Source of the DNA: Humulus lupulus
Lineage: Eukaryota > Streptophyta > Magnoliopsida > Rosales > Cannabaceae
Reading direction: 5' to 3'
Length of the DNA stretch: 64,000 nucleotides
Assembly: GCF_963169125.1 (NCBI RefSeq)
Contig: NC_084794.1
Location: 86,597,018-86,661,017, forward strand
The position numbers and the translations under genes are program-made. A model generated the notes under the pieces. The model did no database searches and was not told the origin of the DNA. It was given only the letters and a program-made list of their open reading frames with translations. The stretch's first letter is position 1. Every line of letters starts with the position of its first letter. Positions 44,525 through 55,738 of this stretch are shown here, in pieces.

Positions 44525-45663
44525 TGTAATTCCCTGGTTACCCAGAACCGTCACACTGTGTACTTTAAATAGTGCTTAACTCGCTAAATGAGTCATTAGG
44601 CCATAAACTTCAATCTAAGTGTTATTAATGGGCCGGTGTGAAAATCTCGGTTAAAAGGAATGGATATATTTTATTTAAAATGTTAAACTGTGCATGGGAT
44701 CCCATAAAAATGTTTACAAAGTTGTTTACAATCCAAATTCCCCTGAGAAACACCTTAGCTGTGGTGGTCAAGTGACCGCATATGTACACGTCACCACCTT
44801 AGCAGTCACCTAATTATAACCAAATATGAAATCCCATCATTAAAATGAGTAATAAAATATTTCCGGACCAAGTCTTAGCCCCAGGGACCTCGAATCCTAC
44901 CAAAACGGGTAGTAGATTCGATCCTAAGAATTAAGGTTCGAAAACCCACACTTAAAACCAAATAAAACTAAGCCTGGCTCAAAAAGAAAAGGCGGGCTGC
45001 GTCCTGCCCCCAAGGGCCATGGCGCACCTCCTAAACAGACAGATAGACCCCCTGTCTAGGTGCCAAGGGCGGGCTGCGACTTGCCCTTGAGGGTCACGGC
45101 GTGCCTGCCAGACAGAGCCCAATGAAGGCTCCGAGGTTCGCTCAAGTCATGAAACCTATGAACATGGTTGCGACTTGACCCCACGAATGGCCTGAAATGA
45201 CAAAAATGCCCCTAGGCCATCTAAAACCTTCAAAACCACCCAAGGGAGATTTTGTCATTTTCACCTACCCATTATTTATAATTAACATCCTCCGATTCCC
45301 ATCATTCCCAATATCCTCAAATAATTAGCGAATCACATCCCATTACCCGCTCAATCCCGGTAATATACTAAGCACCAAATTACCCCTAGGCTCACCCTGA
45401 GCCTGGTAATTAACCTGGTATGACCAAATTGCTAACTTGCTTCTTAGGATCGTCTCATGCCGAATAGCTCAAACATAATCACATAATAATGTGATCTCAC
45501 CCATATATAACATACATGCACATAAATATACAAATATAGCCATATAATAATACAATGCACATCATCATGCATATAGTCATATAATAATGCATTAAATCAA
45601 TTATAGCCCTCTTGGCCCCCTAATCCAGGCACTAAGCCACATTAGGGAATTTGGGACATTACA
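44525..45663 (-). repeat. 3' LTR of the chromovirus, shortened by deletions
   Basis: 1,139 bp, TGTAATTCCC to GGGACATTACA on the plus strand. Compared with the 5' LTR (2,440 bp) it lacks three segments: about 65 bp near 44740, about 830 bp near 44805 and about 400 bp near 45190. The lost parts include the splice-site-like block and the TTGAC-box region. Confidence 0.88.
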
Positions 45664-45699
45664 ACTATCACCTCCTTACAGAAATTTTGTCCCCTAAAT

Positions 45700-48600
45700 T
45701 TACTTGAACAACTCAGGATACTGACTCTGCATATCTTACTCTAGCTCCCAGGTCGTTTCCTCGACCTTGTTGTTCCTCCATAATACCTTAACCAAATGTA
45801 TGGACTATTTTTCAGGACCTTGTCCTTTCTATCTAGTATCTGGACTGGTCGTTCCTCGTAGGAGAGATCTACCTCAAGCTCCAGATCCTCGTAACTCAAC
45901 ACATGAGTCATATCTGGCACATATTTTCAAAGAGCTGAAATGTGGAATAAATTATGTCTGGCTGACAATGCCGGAGGTAAGGCCATTATATAGGCAACCT
46001 GACTAATGCTCTCTAGGATCTCAAATGGACCTACAAATCTAGGGCTCAGCTTGCCCTTCTTCTCAAATATTTTCACCCCTTTCCATGGCCAGACACTAAG
46101 GAAGATATAGTCTCCCACTTGGAACTCTACGTTCCTATGTTTGGGATCAACATAACTTTTCTGTCTGCTTTGAGAAGTGAGCATTCGAGCTCTAATCTTC
46201 TCAATGGCCTCACTAGTCCTCTGAACTATCTTAGGACCCAAGTATCTCCTTTCTCCTGTCTCATCCCAATGAATAGGAGGTCTGCATTTCCTACCATACA
46301 ACATCTCATAAGGAGCCACCCCAATGGTTGACTGATAGATGTTGTTGTTGGAAAACTCTATCAAAGGTAGATACTTACTCCAGGACCCACCAAAGTCCAG
46401 ATGATATGCTCATAACATGTTTTCTAATATCTGGATCATCCTCTCAGATTGTCAATCTGTCTGAGGATGATATGCAGTACTGAACTTCTACTGTGTACCC
46501 ATGGTCCTCTGAAAACTTCCCCAGAACTTAGAAGTGAATGTGGGATCTCGATCTGACACGATCGACCTTGGTGCCTCATGAAGGTTCATAATCTCTTTCA
46601 CATAGAGATATGCGTACTGGTCAACTGTATAAGTTGTCCTCACTGGTATGAAGTGAGCTGACTTGGTATATCAATCCATGATAACCCACACTGAATCATG
46701 TTGACCTACAGTCCTGGGTAACCCCACCACGAAATCCATCGTGATGTCCTCCCATTTCCACTATGGGATGTCCAGAGGCTATAATAGCTCTGCTGGCCTT
46801 TGATGCTCAGCCTTGACCTGTTGACATGTCAAGCACTTAGCCACATATTCTGCCACATCCCTCTTCACCCCAGGCCACCAATACAACGATCTCACATCCT
46901 GATACATCTTTGTAGTGTCTGGATGCAAAGAGTAAGCAGTGGTATGGGATTCATCAAGAATCTCCCGTCTCATCGTAGTGTCCATTGGAACACATATCCG
47001 ACCCTTGTATCTCAAAAAACCCAAATCTGACACTGTATAATCTCTGGACACTTCAGCTAAAACATCTTCTCTGATCTTTTTTAGTTGTGGATCACCCAAA
47101 TGACCTCCCTTTATCCTTTCCAACAGCGTAGACTGTAACATAATGTTGGCTAATTGGCCTACCAACATCTCTATTTCAGCTCTGGTCATATCCTCTGCTA
47201 ACTCTATGGGTATCAGCCTCACACTGAAAATATGTCCTGGACCCTTTCGGCTTAAAGCATCTGCGACCACGTTGGCTTTTCCTGGGTGATACAAGATTTC
47301 ACAATCGTAATCTTTCACTAACTCCAGCCAATGCCTTTGTCTCATGTTCAGATCTTTCTGTGTGAAAAAGTACTTCAAGCTCTTATGGTCAGTATAAATC
47401 TCACACTTCTCCCTATAAAGATAATGTCTCCATACCTTTAATGCAAAGACCACTGCTACCAACTATAAATCATTAGTGAGGTATCTCTGTTCATACTCTT
47501 TCAACTGGCGTGAGACATAAGAAATCACCTTCCCTGACTGCATTAGAACACAACCGAAACCCTGATGTGATGCATCACAGTATATCACAAACTTCTTCTG
47601 ATCTGTCGGAAGACTTAGAACTAGAGCTGTAATCAACCTCAGCTTCAGTTCCTGGAAGCTGTTCTCACATTTTTCTGACCACACAAACTTTTGATTCTTG
47701 CGTGTTTGTTCACTCAATGAAATGGAAATCTTTGAGAACCCTTCCACGAAACGCCTGTAATAACCTGCCAGCCCAAGGAAGCTCCTAACCTCTGAAGCAT
47801 TCTTTGGACTTGGCCAATCCCTGGGCGCCTCTATCTTGGTTGGGTCTACCTTATTCCCTTCCTTATTGATAATATGACCAAGGAAAGTCACCTGAGATAA
47901 CCAGAATTCAAACTTTTTGAACTTTGCAAACAATCTGTGTTCCCTCAGTCTTAGTAGAACCAACCTTAGATGTTGCTCATGTTTTGACTCTAACTGAGAA
48001 TAAACCAGAATATTATTGATGAAGACGAACACAAACTAGTCCAAATAATCCTTGAACACTCTATTAATCAAATCCATAAAAGTAGTTGGGGCATTAGTTA
48101 ATCCAAAGGACATGACTAAGAATTCATAATGCAGTCTTCGGTATATCTCCCTCCTTGACCTTCAACTGATGATAACTAGATTGCAAGTCTATCTTTGAGA
48201 ATACTCTTTTACTCTGCAACTGATCAAACAGATCATCTATCCTTGGCAGAGGATACTTGTTCTTAATTGTTAACTTATTCAGTCCTCTGTAATCAAGACA
48301 CATCCTTAGAGAACCATCCTTCTTCTTCACAAACAGAACTGGTGCACCCCACGGTGAGAAACTAGGTCTAATTAAACCCAAATCTAACAACTTCTGCAAT
48401 TGTACCTTCAGTTCTTTTAATTCTGTTGGGGCCATTCTGTAAGGTGCCCTTGACACTGGCTCCATCCTTGGTGCCAGTTCAATCACAAATTCAATCTCTC
48501 TGTGTGGTAGCAACTCTGGTAAATCTCCTGGAAGCACATCCAGAAATTCACATACTAGTCTGGTCTCCTCTGGTCCTGCTGGCATGACCTGAGTGGTATC

Positions 48601-49170
48601 AACCACATTGGCTAAGAATCCTATGCTACCTCCTTGCAATAGATCTTTAGCCCTTAGAACAGATATCATAGGTATATGAGGTCCATGCACAGTGCCAACA
48701 AACACAAAAGGATCCTCACCTTCAGGCTCAAAGGTTACCATCTTCCTTCAGTAATCTATGGTTGCCCCATACTTCACCAACCAATCCATACCCAGAATCA
48801 TGTCAAAGTTAGTCATAACCAACTCTATCAAATCAATTGATAACTTTCTGCCCTCCACTGTCACTGGCAATGATCTGACCCATCTTCTAGATACTACTAA
48901 CTCCCCAGTGAGTAATAAGGTCCCGAACTCCACAACATAATAATCACATGGTCTACACAGTCTATCAATAATTCTACTAGAAACAAAAGAATGTGTAGCA
49001 CTAGAATCAATCAAAACAGTATAAAGGGTTCCAACACTAAAAGGCTGACCTGCAACTACTGAGGGACAAGCCTCAGCTTCTGCCTGAGTCAATGCGAACA
49101 TTTGAGTTGGGGCCGAGTTGTCCGCCTTTCTTGGCTCTTCCTTCCTTTCTCTCGGGCAATGTTTCCTCAA
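45700..49170 (-). pseudogene. Chromovirus pol remnant (PR-RT-RH-INT-chromodomain)
   Basis: Zinc knuckle CFLCGVVGHLRKHC just upstream (near 49190). Protease reads LIDSSATHSF near 49010 (usual LIDSGATHSF), then MILGMDWL. RT from about 48600 has [17 protein letters not shown]; its catalytic motif reads FINNILVYS near 48025 where FIDDILVYS is expected, so both metal-binding aspartates are lost by G-to-A changes. RNase H follows ([24 protein letters not shown]). Integrase has an H-H-C-C finger ([12 protein letters not shown] near 46810), a damaged core at 46365-46780 and the end VAPYEMLYGRKCRPP. A chromodomain-like tail (KYVPDMTHVLSYEDLEL) continues to about 45700 with a frameshift. Multiple stops; not functional. 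Confidence 0.9.
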
Positions 49171-50230
49171 ATGTCCTACTACCCCGCATAAAAAGCAAGC
49201 TCTTGTCCAACACTCCCCTAGATGGATCCTTTTGCATCTAGGGCACTCAGGAAAAGTCCTCCAGACCTCATTGCCGCTCTAACGGCCCATTGTAATACCA
49301 CGTGGTTTCTTGTCAGCACCTGGAGCTGGGAAAGCATCAAGAGCCTTCCTCTTTTGATCACTAGGGCCTCCGCCCCTACTTGAACCTATAAATGGAGGTT
49401 CCACCCTCCTAAAGTCTCTCCTGGTTGCGTTATCACTCCAGATCTTGTTCTCCACGCTCTCAGCTGTGAACGCCTTCTCAACCACCTGTGCATAAGTAGC
49501 ACTCCCGACACAGTAGTAATACAAACATCACGGGCTATCCTAGGCTATAGCCCGTGGAGAAACCTCTCCTTTCTAGTCCCATCAGTGGCACTAGTTCTCC
49601 TGCATATTTTTCAGTCTGCCGAATTTTAAAGTAGATTCAGTCATTGACAAACTTCCCTGAAACAGCTTGCTAAACTCTTCAACTTCTGCAGCCCTAATGG
49701 AATCATTATAGTATTTTTCATTGAACAGAGTCTGAAACTCTTCCCAACTCAGGGCATTAACATTTCTGGTCTGGGATATCACTTCCCACCAAATTCGAGC
49801 ATCCTCCCGAAACATATATGTGGCACAAGCCACCCTCATAAAGTCGAGGATGGTGGTAACCATGCTCATCCACTACTCGGCCTTGGCCGGATCTGCACTT
49901 CCCTAAAAAACTGGAGGGTGCTGCTTCCTGAACCTTTCATACAGAGGTTCCCATTTATTCCCAACCTCTGGCGGCTGCTCAACTATTGGCCCCGCTACAG
50001 GTGGTGCCTCTGGTAAAATGTTCCCTGCAGGAACCTGTTGTTGTCTCAGGAGGCGTATTTCTTCTTCCTACCTCATTACTTTGGCTTGCAAATCAGCAAG
50101 CAACTGCTGCCAGTTTTCAGGAGCTGGCTGAGGGGTCTGACTCTGGTCATTATTCTAACCTTGTTTGTCATTCTGGCCCTAATCTTTAACTTATACCTTG
50201 CTGCAATAATCAATGCGACCAGTTAGGTAG
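49171..50230 (-). pseudogene. Chromovirus gag remnant
   Basis: Minus-strand reading with PENWQQLLADLQAKVMR near 50110, then FRKQHPPVF and GSADPAKAE near 49900 and IWWEVISQTRNVNALSWEEF near 49790, the retrotransposon gag domain. CPRCKRIHLGECW precedes a zinc knuckle near 49190. Frame breaks and stops occur near 50150, 50070, 49905 and 49560. Confidence 0.8.
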
Positions 50231-50596
50231 TGATAACTAAACTTCTTGTCGCCTCACGGTCCAAGATCAAGCCGAAACTCATCCATATTCAACAGTCATG
50301 CTAATAAGCACGTCGATTCATTAATATAACAATCAACATTTAGCACAATTAACAATTAACGATGCTAATAAGCATGTTATAGCAATATCAGTGCTAATAA
50401 GCACATTCTTTCTCATCATGCAGTAGTTAAGGGCCAGCCTTATCAGTGTATCTCATGCATGCATGTAAAGCATTTATATTCTATTTAAGTAGTTAAATGC
50501 ATAACCACATAAATAGTTACCGAACCATGAGTCGAGCTTGTCTTCAGTGGCAAGTGTACATGCCCAGACAGTCTATAGGAACCCTTAACCTTGGCA
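50231..50596 (-). other. 5' leader of the chromovirus
   Basis: Non-coding, between primer site and gag. GCTAATAAGCA occurs three times (near 50300, 50363 and 50392), a small direct repeat. Confidence 0.55.
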
Positions 50597-50611
50597 TCCT
50601 CTGATACCAAG
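50597..50611 (-). other. Primer binding site of the chromovirus
   Basis: TTGGTATCAGAGG on the minus strand directly inside the 5' LTR; complementary to initiator tRNA-Met. Confidence 0.8.
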
Positions 50612-50612
50612 T

Positions 50613-53052
50613 TGTATAGCCCTGGTTAGCCAGGACCGTCACACTGTGTACTTTAAATAGTGCTTAACTTGCTAAACGAGTCATTAGGCCATAAACGTGA
50701 ATCTAAGTGTTATTAATGGGCCAGGGTTAAAATCTTGGTCAAAAGGAATGGATATATTTTATTTAAAACATTAAACTATGCATGAGATCCCATAAAAGTG
50801 TTTACAAAGTTGTTTACAATCCAAAATGGTCATTATAATTCAAAAGTTACAATCCACCGACCTAAGCTACAAAATAGGGTTAAACCTTAGTTCCCTTGAG
50901 AAACACCTTGGTTGTGGTGGTCAAGTGGCCGCATATGTACACGTCACCACCTGAGCTCTCTACTCAAGGTTGGGTAAGCTTTTCTTTCCCTTTACCTGCA
51001 CCACATAGCACCCGTAAGCCAAGGCTCAACAAGAAAAATTATTATTGCATGTATACTAGTATTAATAAATGATCATTCTGGGGCTTGCAGCCCTAATCAG
51101 ATCATGACTATTAAGTCATTCTGAGGTCCTGCGCCCTAGATTAATGACTATTAAGTCATTCTGGGGTCCTGCGCCCTGAATAGATGACTAATAAGACATC
51201 CTAGGATCATGCGCCCTGAATATATGACTAATGAGACATCCCGGGGTCCTGCACCCTGAATAGATGACTAATAAGATTTCCTGGGGTCCTGCACCCTAAG
51301 CCATGTGACCATCAAGTCACCTGAGCCTTTTAGCCTTGACTCTGAGTAACTATCCATAGACTAGCCAAGCACTTTAGTTTTCTTCGATCAATAGGTTGGA
51401 CGAGCATATAATGCTCTTGTTGATTAGATATAATCATATTGACTAGCGTTCAATGCGCTATTGCTGCTCTTGACTCATAAGTCAATTCCATACGAATAAC
51501 GCTCAGTACTATTGTCGATCCTGACTGATAAGTTAGAGCTTTATGACCAGCACTTAACACCATTGTCGTTTCTGACTATTAAGTCATTGCGTTGCTCAGA
51601 TAAACAATGCATTCAAGCATTCATAATGGAACATATATCAAAATATAGAATAATCAACATACTTCAACAATAATCATGTGTGTCACATAATGGGTGCAAT
51701 TTTTTTACCTCAGACTTGAGTGTAAAATAAGTTAAGAACGACCCTTGAGAACAATCCTGACCATAGGCCCTTAGCAGTCACCTAATCATAACCAAATATG
51801 AAATTGCATCAATAAAATGAGTAATAAAATATTCTCGGATCAAGTCCTTGCCCCCAGGACCTCAAATCCTACCAAAACGGGTAGTAGATTCGATCCCGAG
51901 CCTTAAGGTTCGAAAACCCGCGCTTAAAACCAAATAAAACTAAGCCTGGCCCAAAAAGAACAGGTGGGCCGTGACTTTCCCCCAAAGGCCGCAGCGCGCC
52001 TCCCAGCCAGACAGGCCCCATGTCTGGGTGCTAGGGGCGGGCTGCGACTTACCCTTGAGGGTCACAGTGTGCCTGCCATACATAGCCCAATGAAGACTCT
52101 GGGGTTCGCTCAAGTCGCGACACCCATAAATATGGTCGCGACTTGACCCTACGAACCCAGCTCCCCTACACTTTCCTCAATTCAAACTTAGCCAAAAACA
52201 CAACTCAACCATCCCAATATCAAAACCAAATCCCAACACAACATTATTACCAGTCTAACAATAAAACCCAAGCTTCATAACACTTAAAACACCACCAAAT
52301 ACCCAATTCTAAGATCAAACTATCAAGCTTATAAATAACCTTAAAAACAGAGTAAAACTTCAAAGTTCAAACTTAGAATCCTTACCTCAAACACAGAATT
52401 ATCCCTAAGCTTTACTCAAACCAGAACCGATCTTAAACAGCTTCAAATCTCCTAAAGTTCAAGCTTCAAAAATCAACCAAGTGAGAGAGAGTAGGATCGA
52501 GAAAGAAGAGAGAGAAAGGTGCCTGTTTTCTACCTTAGCTCCTTCTACAACTAGCCCTTAATTAAGTATATCTAAGGCCTGAAATGACAAAAATGCCCCT
52601 AGGACCATCTAAAACCTCCAAAGCCACCCAAGGGCAATTTTGTCATTTTCACCTACCCCATTAATCATAATTAATGTCCTTCAATTCCCGTCATTCCCAA
52701 TAGCCTCAAATAATTACCAAATCATATCCCATTACCCGCTCAATCCCAGTAATATACTAAGCACCAAATTACCCCTAGGCTCACCTCGAGCCCGGTAATT
52801 AACTCTGTTATGACCAAACCGCTAACTTGCTTCCTAGGATCGTCTCATGCCGAATAGCTCAAACATAATACATAATAATGTGATCTCACCCATATATCAC
52901 ATACATGCACATAAATATACAAATATAGCCATATAATAATACAATGCACATAATCATGCATATAATCATATAATAACACATTAAATCAATTATGGCCCTC
53001 TTGGCCCCCTAATCCAGGCACTAAGCCACATTAAGGAATTTGGAACATTGCA
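50613..53052 (-). repeat. 5' LTR of the chromovirus
   Basis: 2,440 bp. On the plus strand TGTATAGCCC to GGAACATTGCA (terminal TACA changed to TGCA). On the minus strand it carries the conserved GTGCAGGTAAAGG block near 51000 and GACTNATNAGTC-like repeats around 51090-51590. It contains GC-rich dyads at 51960-52140. The frame at 51964-52146 is not a gene. Confidence 0.9.
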
Positions 53053-53057
53053 GGTAT

Positions 53058-55738
53058 GACCATAGTACCTCTTGTAGGATGTCCGACCAGTTCCCCTTTG
53101 CTTGCTCAATTCGCTTCTTTATGTTATCTTTAAAAGTCTTGTTGATAGCTTCGACTTGTCCATTTTCTTAAGGATGGGCAACTGCAAAGAAACGCTTGGT
53201 GATGCCATGTCTTGCATAGAAGTTTGTAAATAGATTATTATCAAACTATGTACCATTGTCTGAGACAATCTTCTTTGGTAGTCCATACCGACATATGATA
53301 TCTTTCACTATAAAATGGAGTACTTTCTTCGAAGAGATAGTTGCTAGTGGCTCTGCTTCAATCCATTTATTAGAGTAATCTACTAAAACAACTGCAAACT
53401 TGACTCCTCATTTTCTAGTAGGTAACTTTTAGATCAGATCTATTCCCCATACAGCAAAAGGCCAAGGACTTTGCATTTGTTTGAGCTCATTAGGGGCTGC
53501 TCAAGGTGTTTTGGAAAACCTTTGAAACTTGTCACATTTTTTCACGTACTCCAGTGCATCGTCATTCATTGTTGGCCAAAAATATCCTTGCCTTAATATG
53601 TTCTTTGCCAGCCTTTGCCCCTACATGGTTGCCACATAATCCTTCATGAACTTCTACAATTAGCAATTCACGTTTTGTTTTGGTAACACATCGAAGTAGA
53701 GGCATTGACACCCCCCATCTTTACATTACCCCATTAACAATTATATATATGGTATCTTGCCACAATACTTTTCATGCTTCATTTATTTCTAAGGGTAAAG
53801 TACCCTATTCTAGGTAAATGGAAATAGGAGTCATCCAGGAGGGAGAAATGTCTAGTAACAATATTGTTCTTTTCCGTGGATGCTGGGTTAGGAAAGGTGT
53901 TCAAATGGTATTACATGCAAAGTGCCTGCATCCTTAGCACTTGCGATTCTAGTCAAAGCATCAGCATTCAAATTTTGGTCGCGTGGTACCTGCTATATGG
54001 TGTATTTCTTAAATTGTAAAAGCAGGTCTTTGGCTTTAATCAAGTATGTTTCATTCCTCGAGCTTGGTATTCTCCTAAGATTTGATTCACAACTAACTAT
54101 AAATTGCTGTATAAATCGACTGAAAAAGCTTTAACATCTTTAGCAAGTCTTAATCTGACAAGTAGGGCTTCATACTCTGCTTCATTGTTTAAGGCATTAA
54201 AACCAAATCTTAATGCAAAATGATTACAATGTCCTTCAGGTGTAGTTAAAATTATCCCAACTCTAGAGTTGTGTTCGTTAAAGGAACCATCCACATATAA
54301 CTTTCATTTTGGCCAGTTCTCCTTGTTTATGGTTGGTGCAATGAATTTCTCGTTATCATTTTGTACACCTGTACACCCAACGATGAAATCCACTAGTGCT
54401 TGCCTTATTATTTTTGTTCATAGTTGGTAGTTCATTTCATATTTCCCAAGGTCTATTCGCCAATTAAGCAATCGACCTGATGCTTCAGGTTTTTGCGAGA
54501 CCTGCCTGAGAGGTTGGTCGGTTAGAACCTTGATCACATGAGCTTGGAAATGTGGTCAAATTTTTCTTGTTGCAAGAAGTAAGCAATATGCTAACGTTTC
54601 CATTAAGGGATATCTTGTTTCTGCGCCTACCAATCTCTTCCTAATGTAGTATACTAGATGTTGAGTTCTATCTTGTTTTCGTACAAGTATTGCACTAACA
54701 TCATGTTCAGTGACTGCTAGATAAATAAGAAGAGTTTTGCCATCAAATTGTTTTGATAAAATAGGCGGTTTTGTGAGATGTTCTTTGAGAGCCTGGAAGG
54801 CTTTCTCACACTCCTCTGTCCACTCAAATCTGTTGGTGCCCTTCATCAGGTTGAAGAATGGAACACACTTGTCTGTCGATTTTGATACAAATCTGCTAAG
54901 GGCTACTATTCGTCCAGTGAGGAATTGCACATCCTTGATCTTGTTGGCGATTTCATGTCAATCAAAGCCTTTATTTTCTATGGGTTTGCTTCTATTCCTT
55001 GTGAATTGACGATGAACCCCCAGAAACTTCCCAGAGCCTACACCAAATGAGCACTTTAAAGGATTGAGCTTCATATTGTAATGCCTTAAAATGTTAACAC
55101 ACTCTACTAAGTCTTGCACATGCCCCCAACCTTCTTAGATCTAACCAACATATCATCGACATTGACTTCCGTGTTATTTACTATGTGATTCTTGAACATC
55201 ATATAGATTAATCGTTGGTATGTCGCGCCAACTTTTTTAAGTCCAAAAGGAATTACTTTGTAACAGTATAAGCCTATGTTTGTTCTAAAGCTAGTATGCT
55301 CCTCATCGAGAGGGTGCATGTTGATTTGATTGTACACGGAGTAGGCATCCATAAAAGTGAGGATTTCTTGTCCTATAGTAGCATCAACAAGCTGGTCAAT
55401 CCTGGGCAAATGAAAATAGTCTTTTAGACATGCCTTATTTAGATATGTAAAATCAACACAGGTTCTCCACTTGCCGTTAGGCTTTGGTACTAGAATTGGG
55501 TTTGCAACCCACTCAAGGTAAAAAGCTTATCATATAAACTCATCTTCTTTTAATCTTTCAACTTCTTCCTTCAAGGCCTTAGATCTTTCTTTGTCGAGAA
55601 GTCTTCTTTTTTGATTGATTGGCTTGAAGTTGTCTTTATCGATATTTAGAGCATGGCTAATTACGGTAGGGATAATGCCCATCATAACTTTGTGCGACCA
55701 AGCAAACACATTCTGGTTGTGTTTTAAAAAACTTATGT
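53058..55738 (-). pseudogene. Decayed Tat pol: RT, RNase H, second RNase H, integrase core
   Basis: Read leftwards from 55738. RT has KWRTCVDFTYLNKACLK near 55470, RIDQLVDATIGQEILTFMDAY, VIPFGLKKVGATYQ and VNVDDML near 55160 (YVDD to NVDD). The gypsy RNase H spans about 54930-54550 (MQFLTGRIVALSRF). The second RNase H near 54294 has MDGSFNEHNSRVGI and ALNNEAEYEALL. Integrase core reaches 53058 with AVAHP and ENGQ...INKTFKDN near 53160-53110 and ends at VLWSY. Many stops. Interrupted by a chromovirus at 53052 and separated from its protease by a solo LTR at 55739. Confidence 0.85.

Larger units (their letters stand above)
44525..53052 (-). mobile_element. Full-length chromovirus (Tekay-like) retrotransposon
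   Basis: 8.5 kb. TSD GATAT (44520-44524) and GGTAT (53053-53057): one G-to-A difference, and the uninterrupted Tat integrase needs GGTAT, so the left copy mutated. Both LTRs, initiator-Met primer site, gag, protease, RT, RNase H, integrase and a decayed chromodomain are present. It is inserted in the integrase of a Tat element of the same orientation. Clade assignment rests on the long LTRs, the integrase ending (VAPYEMLYGRKCRPPIHW) and the chromodomain-like tail. Confidence 0.9.
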
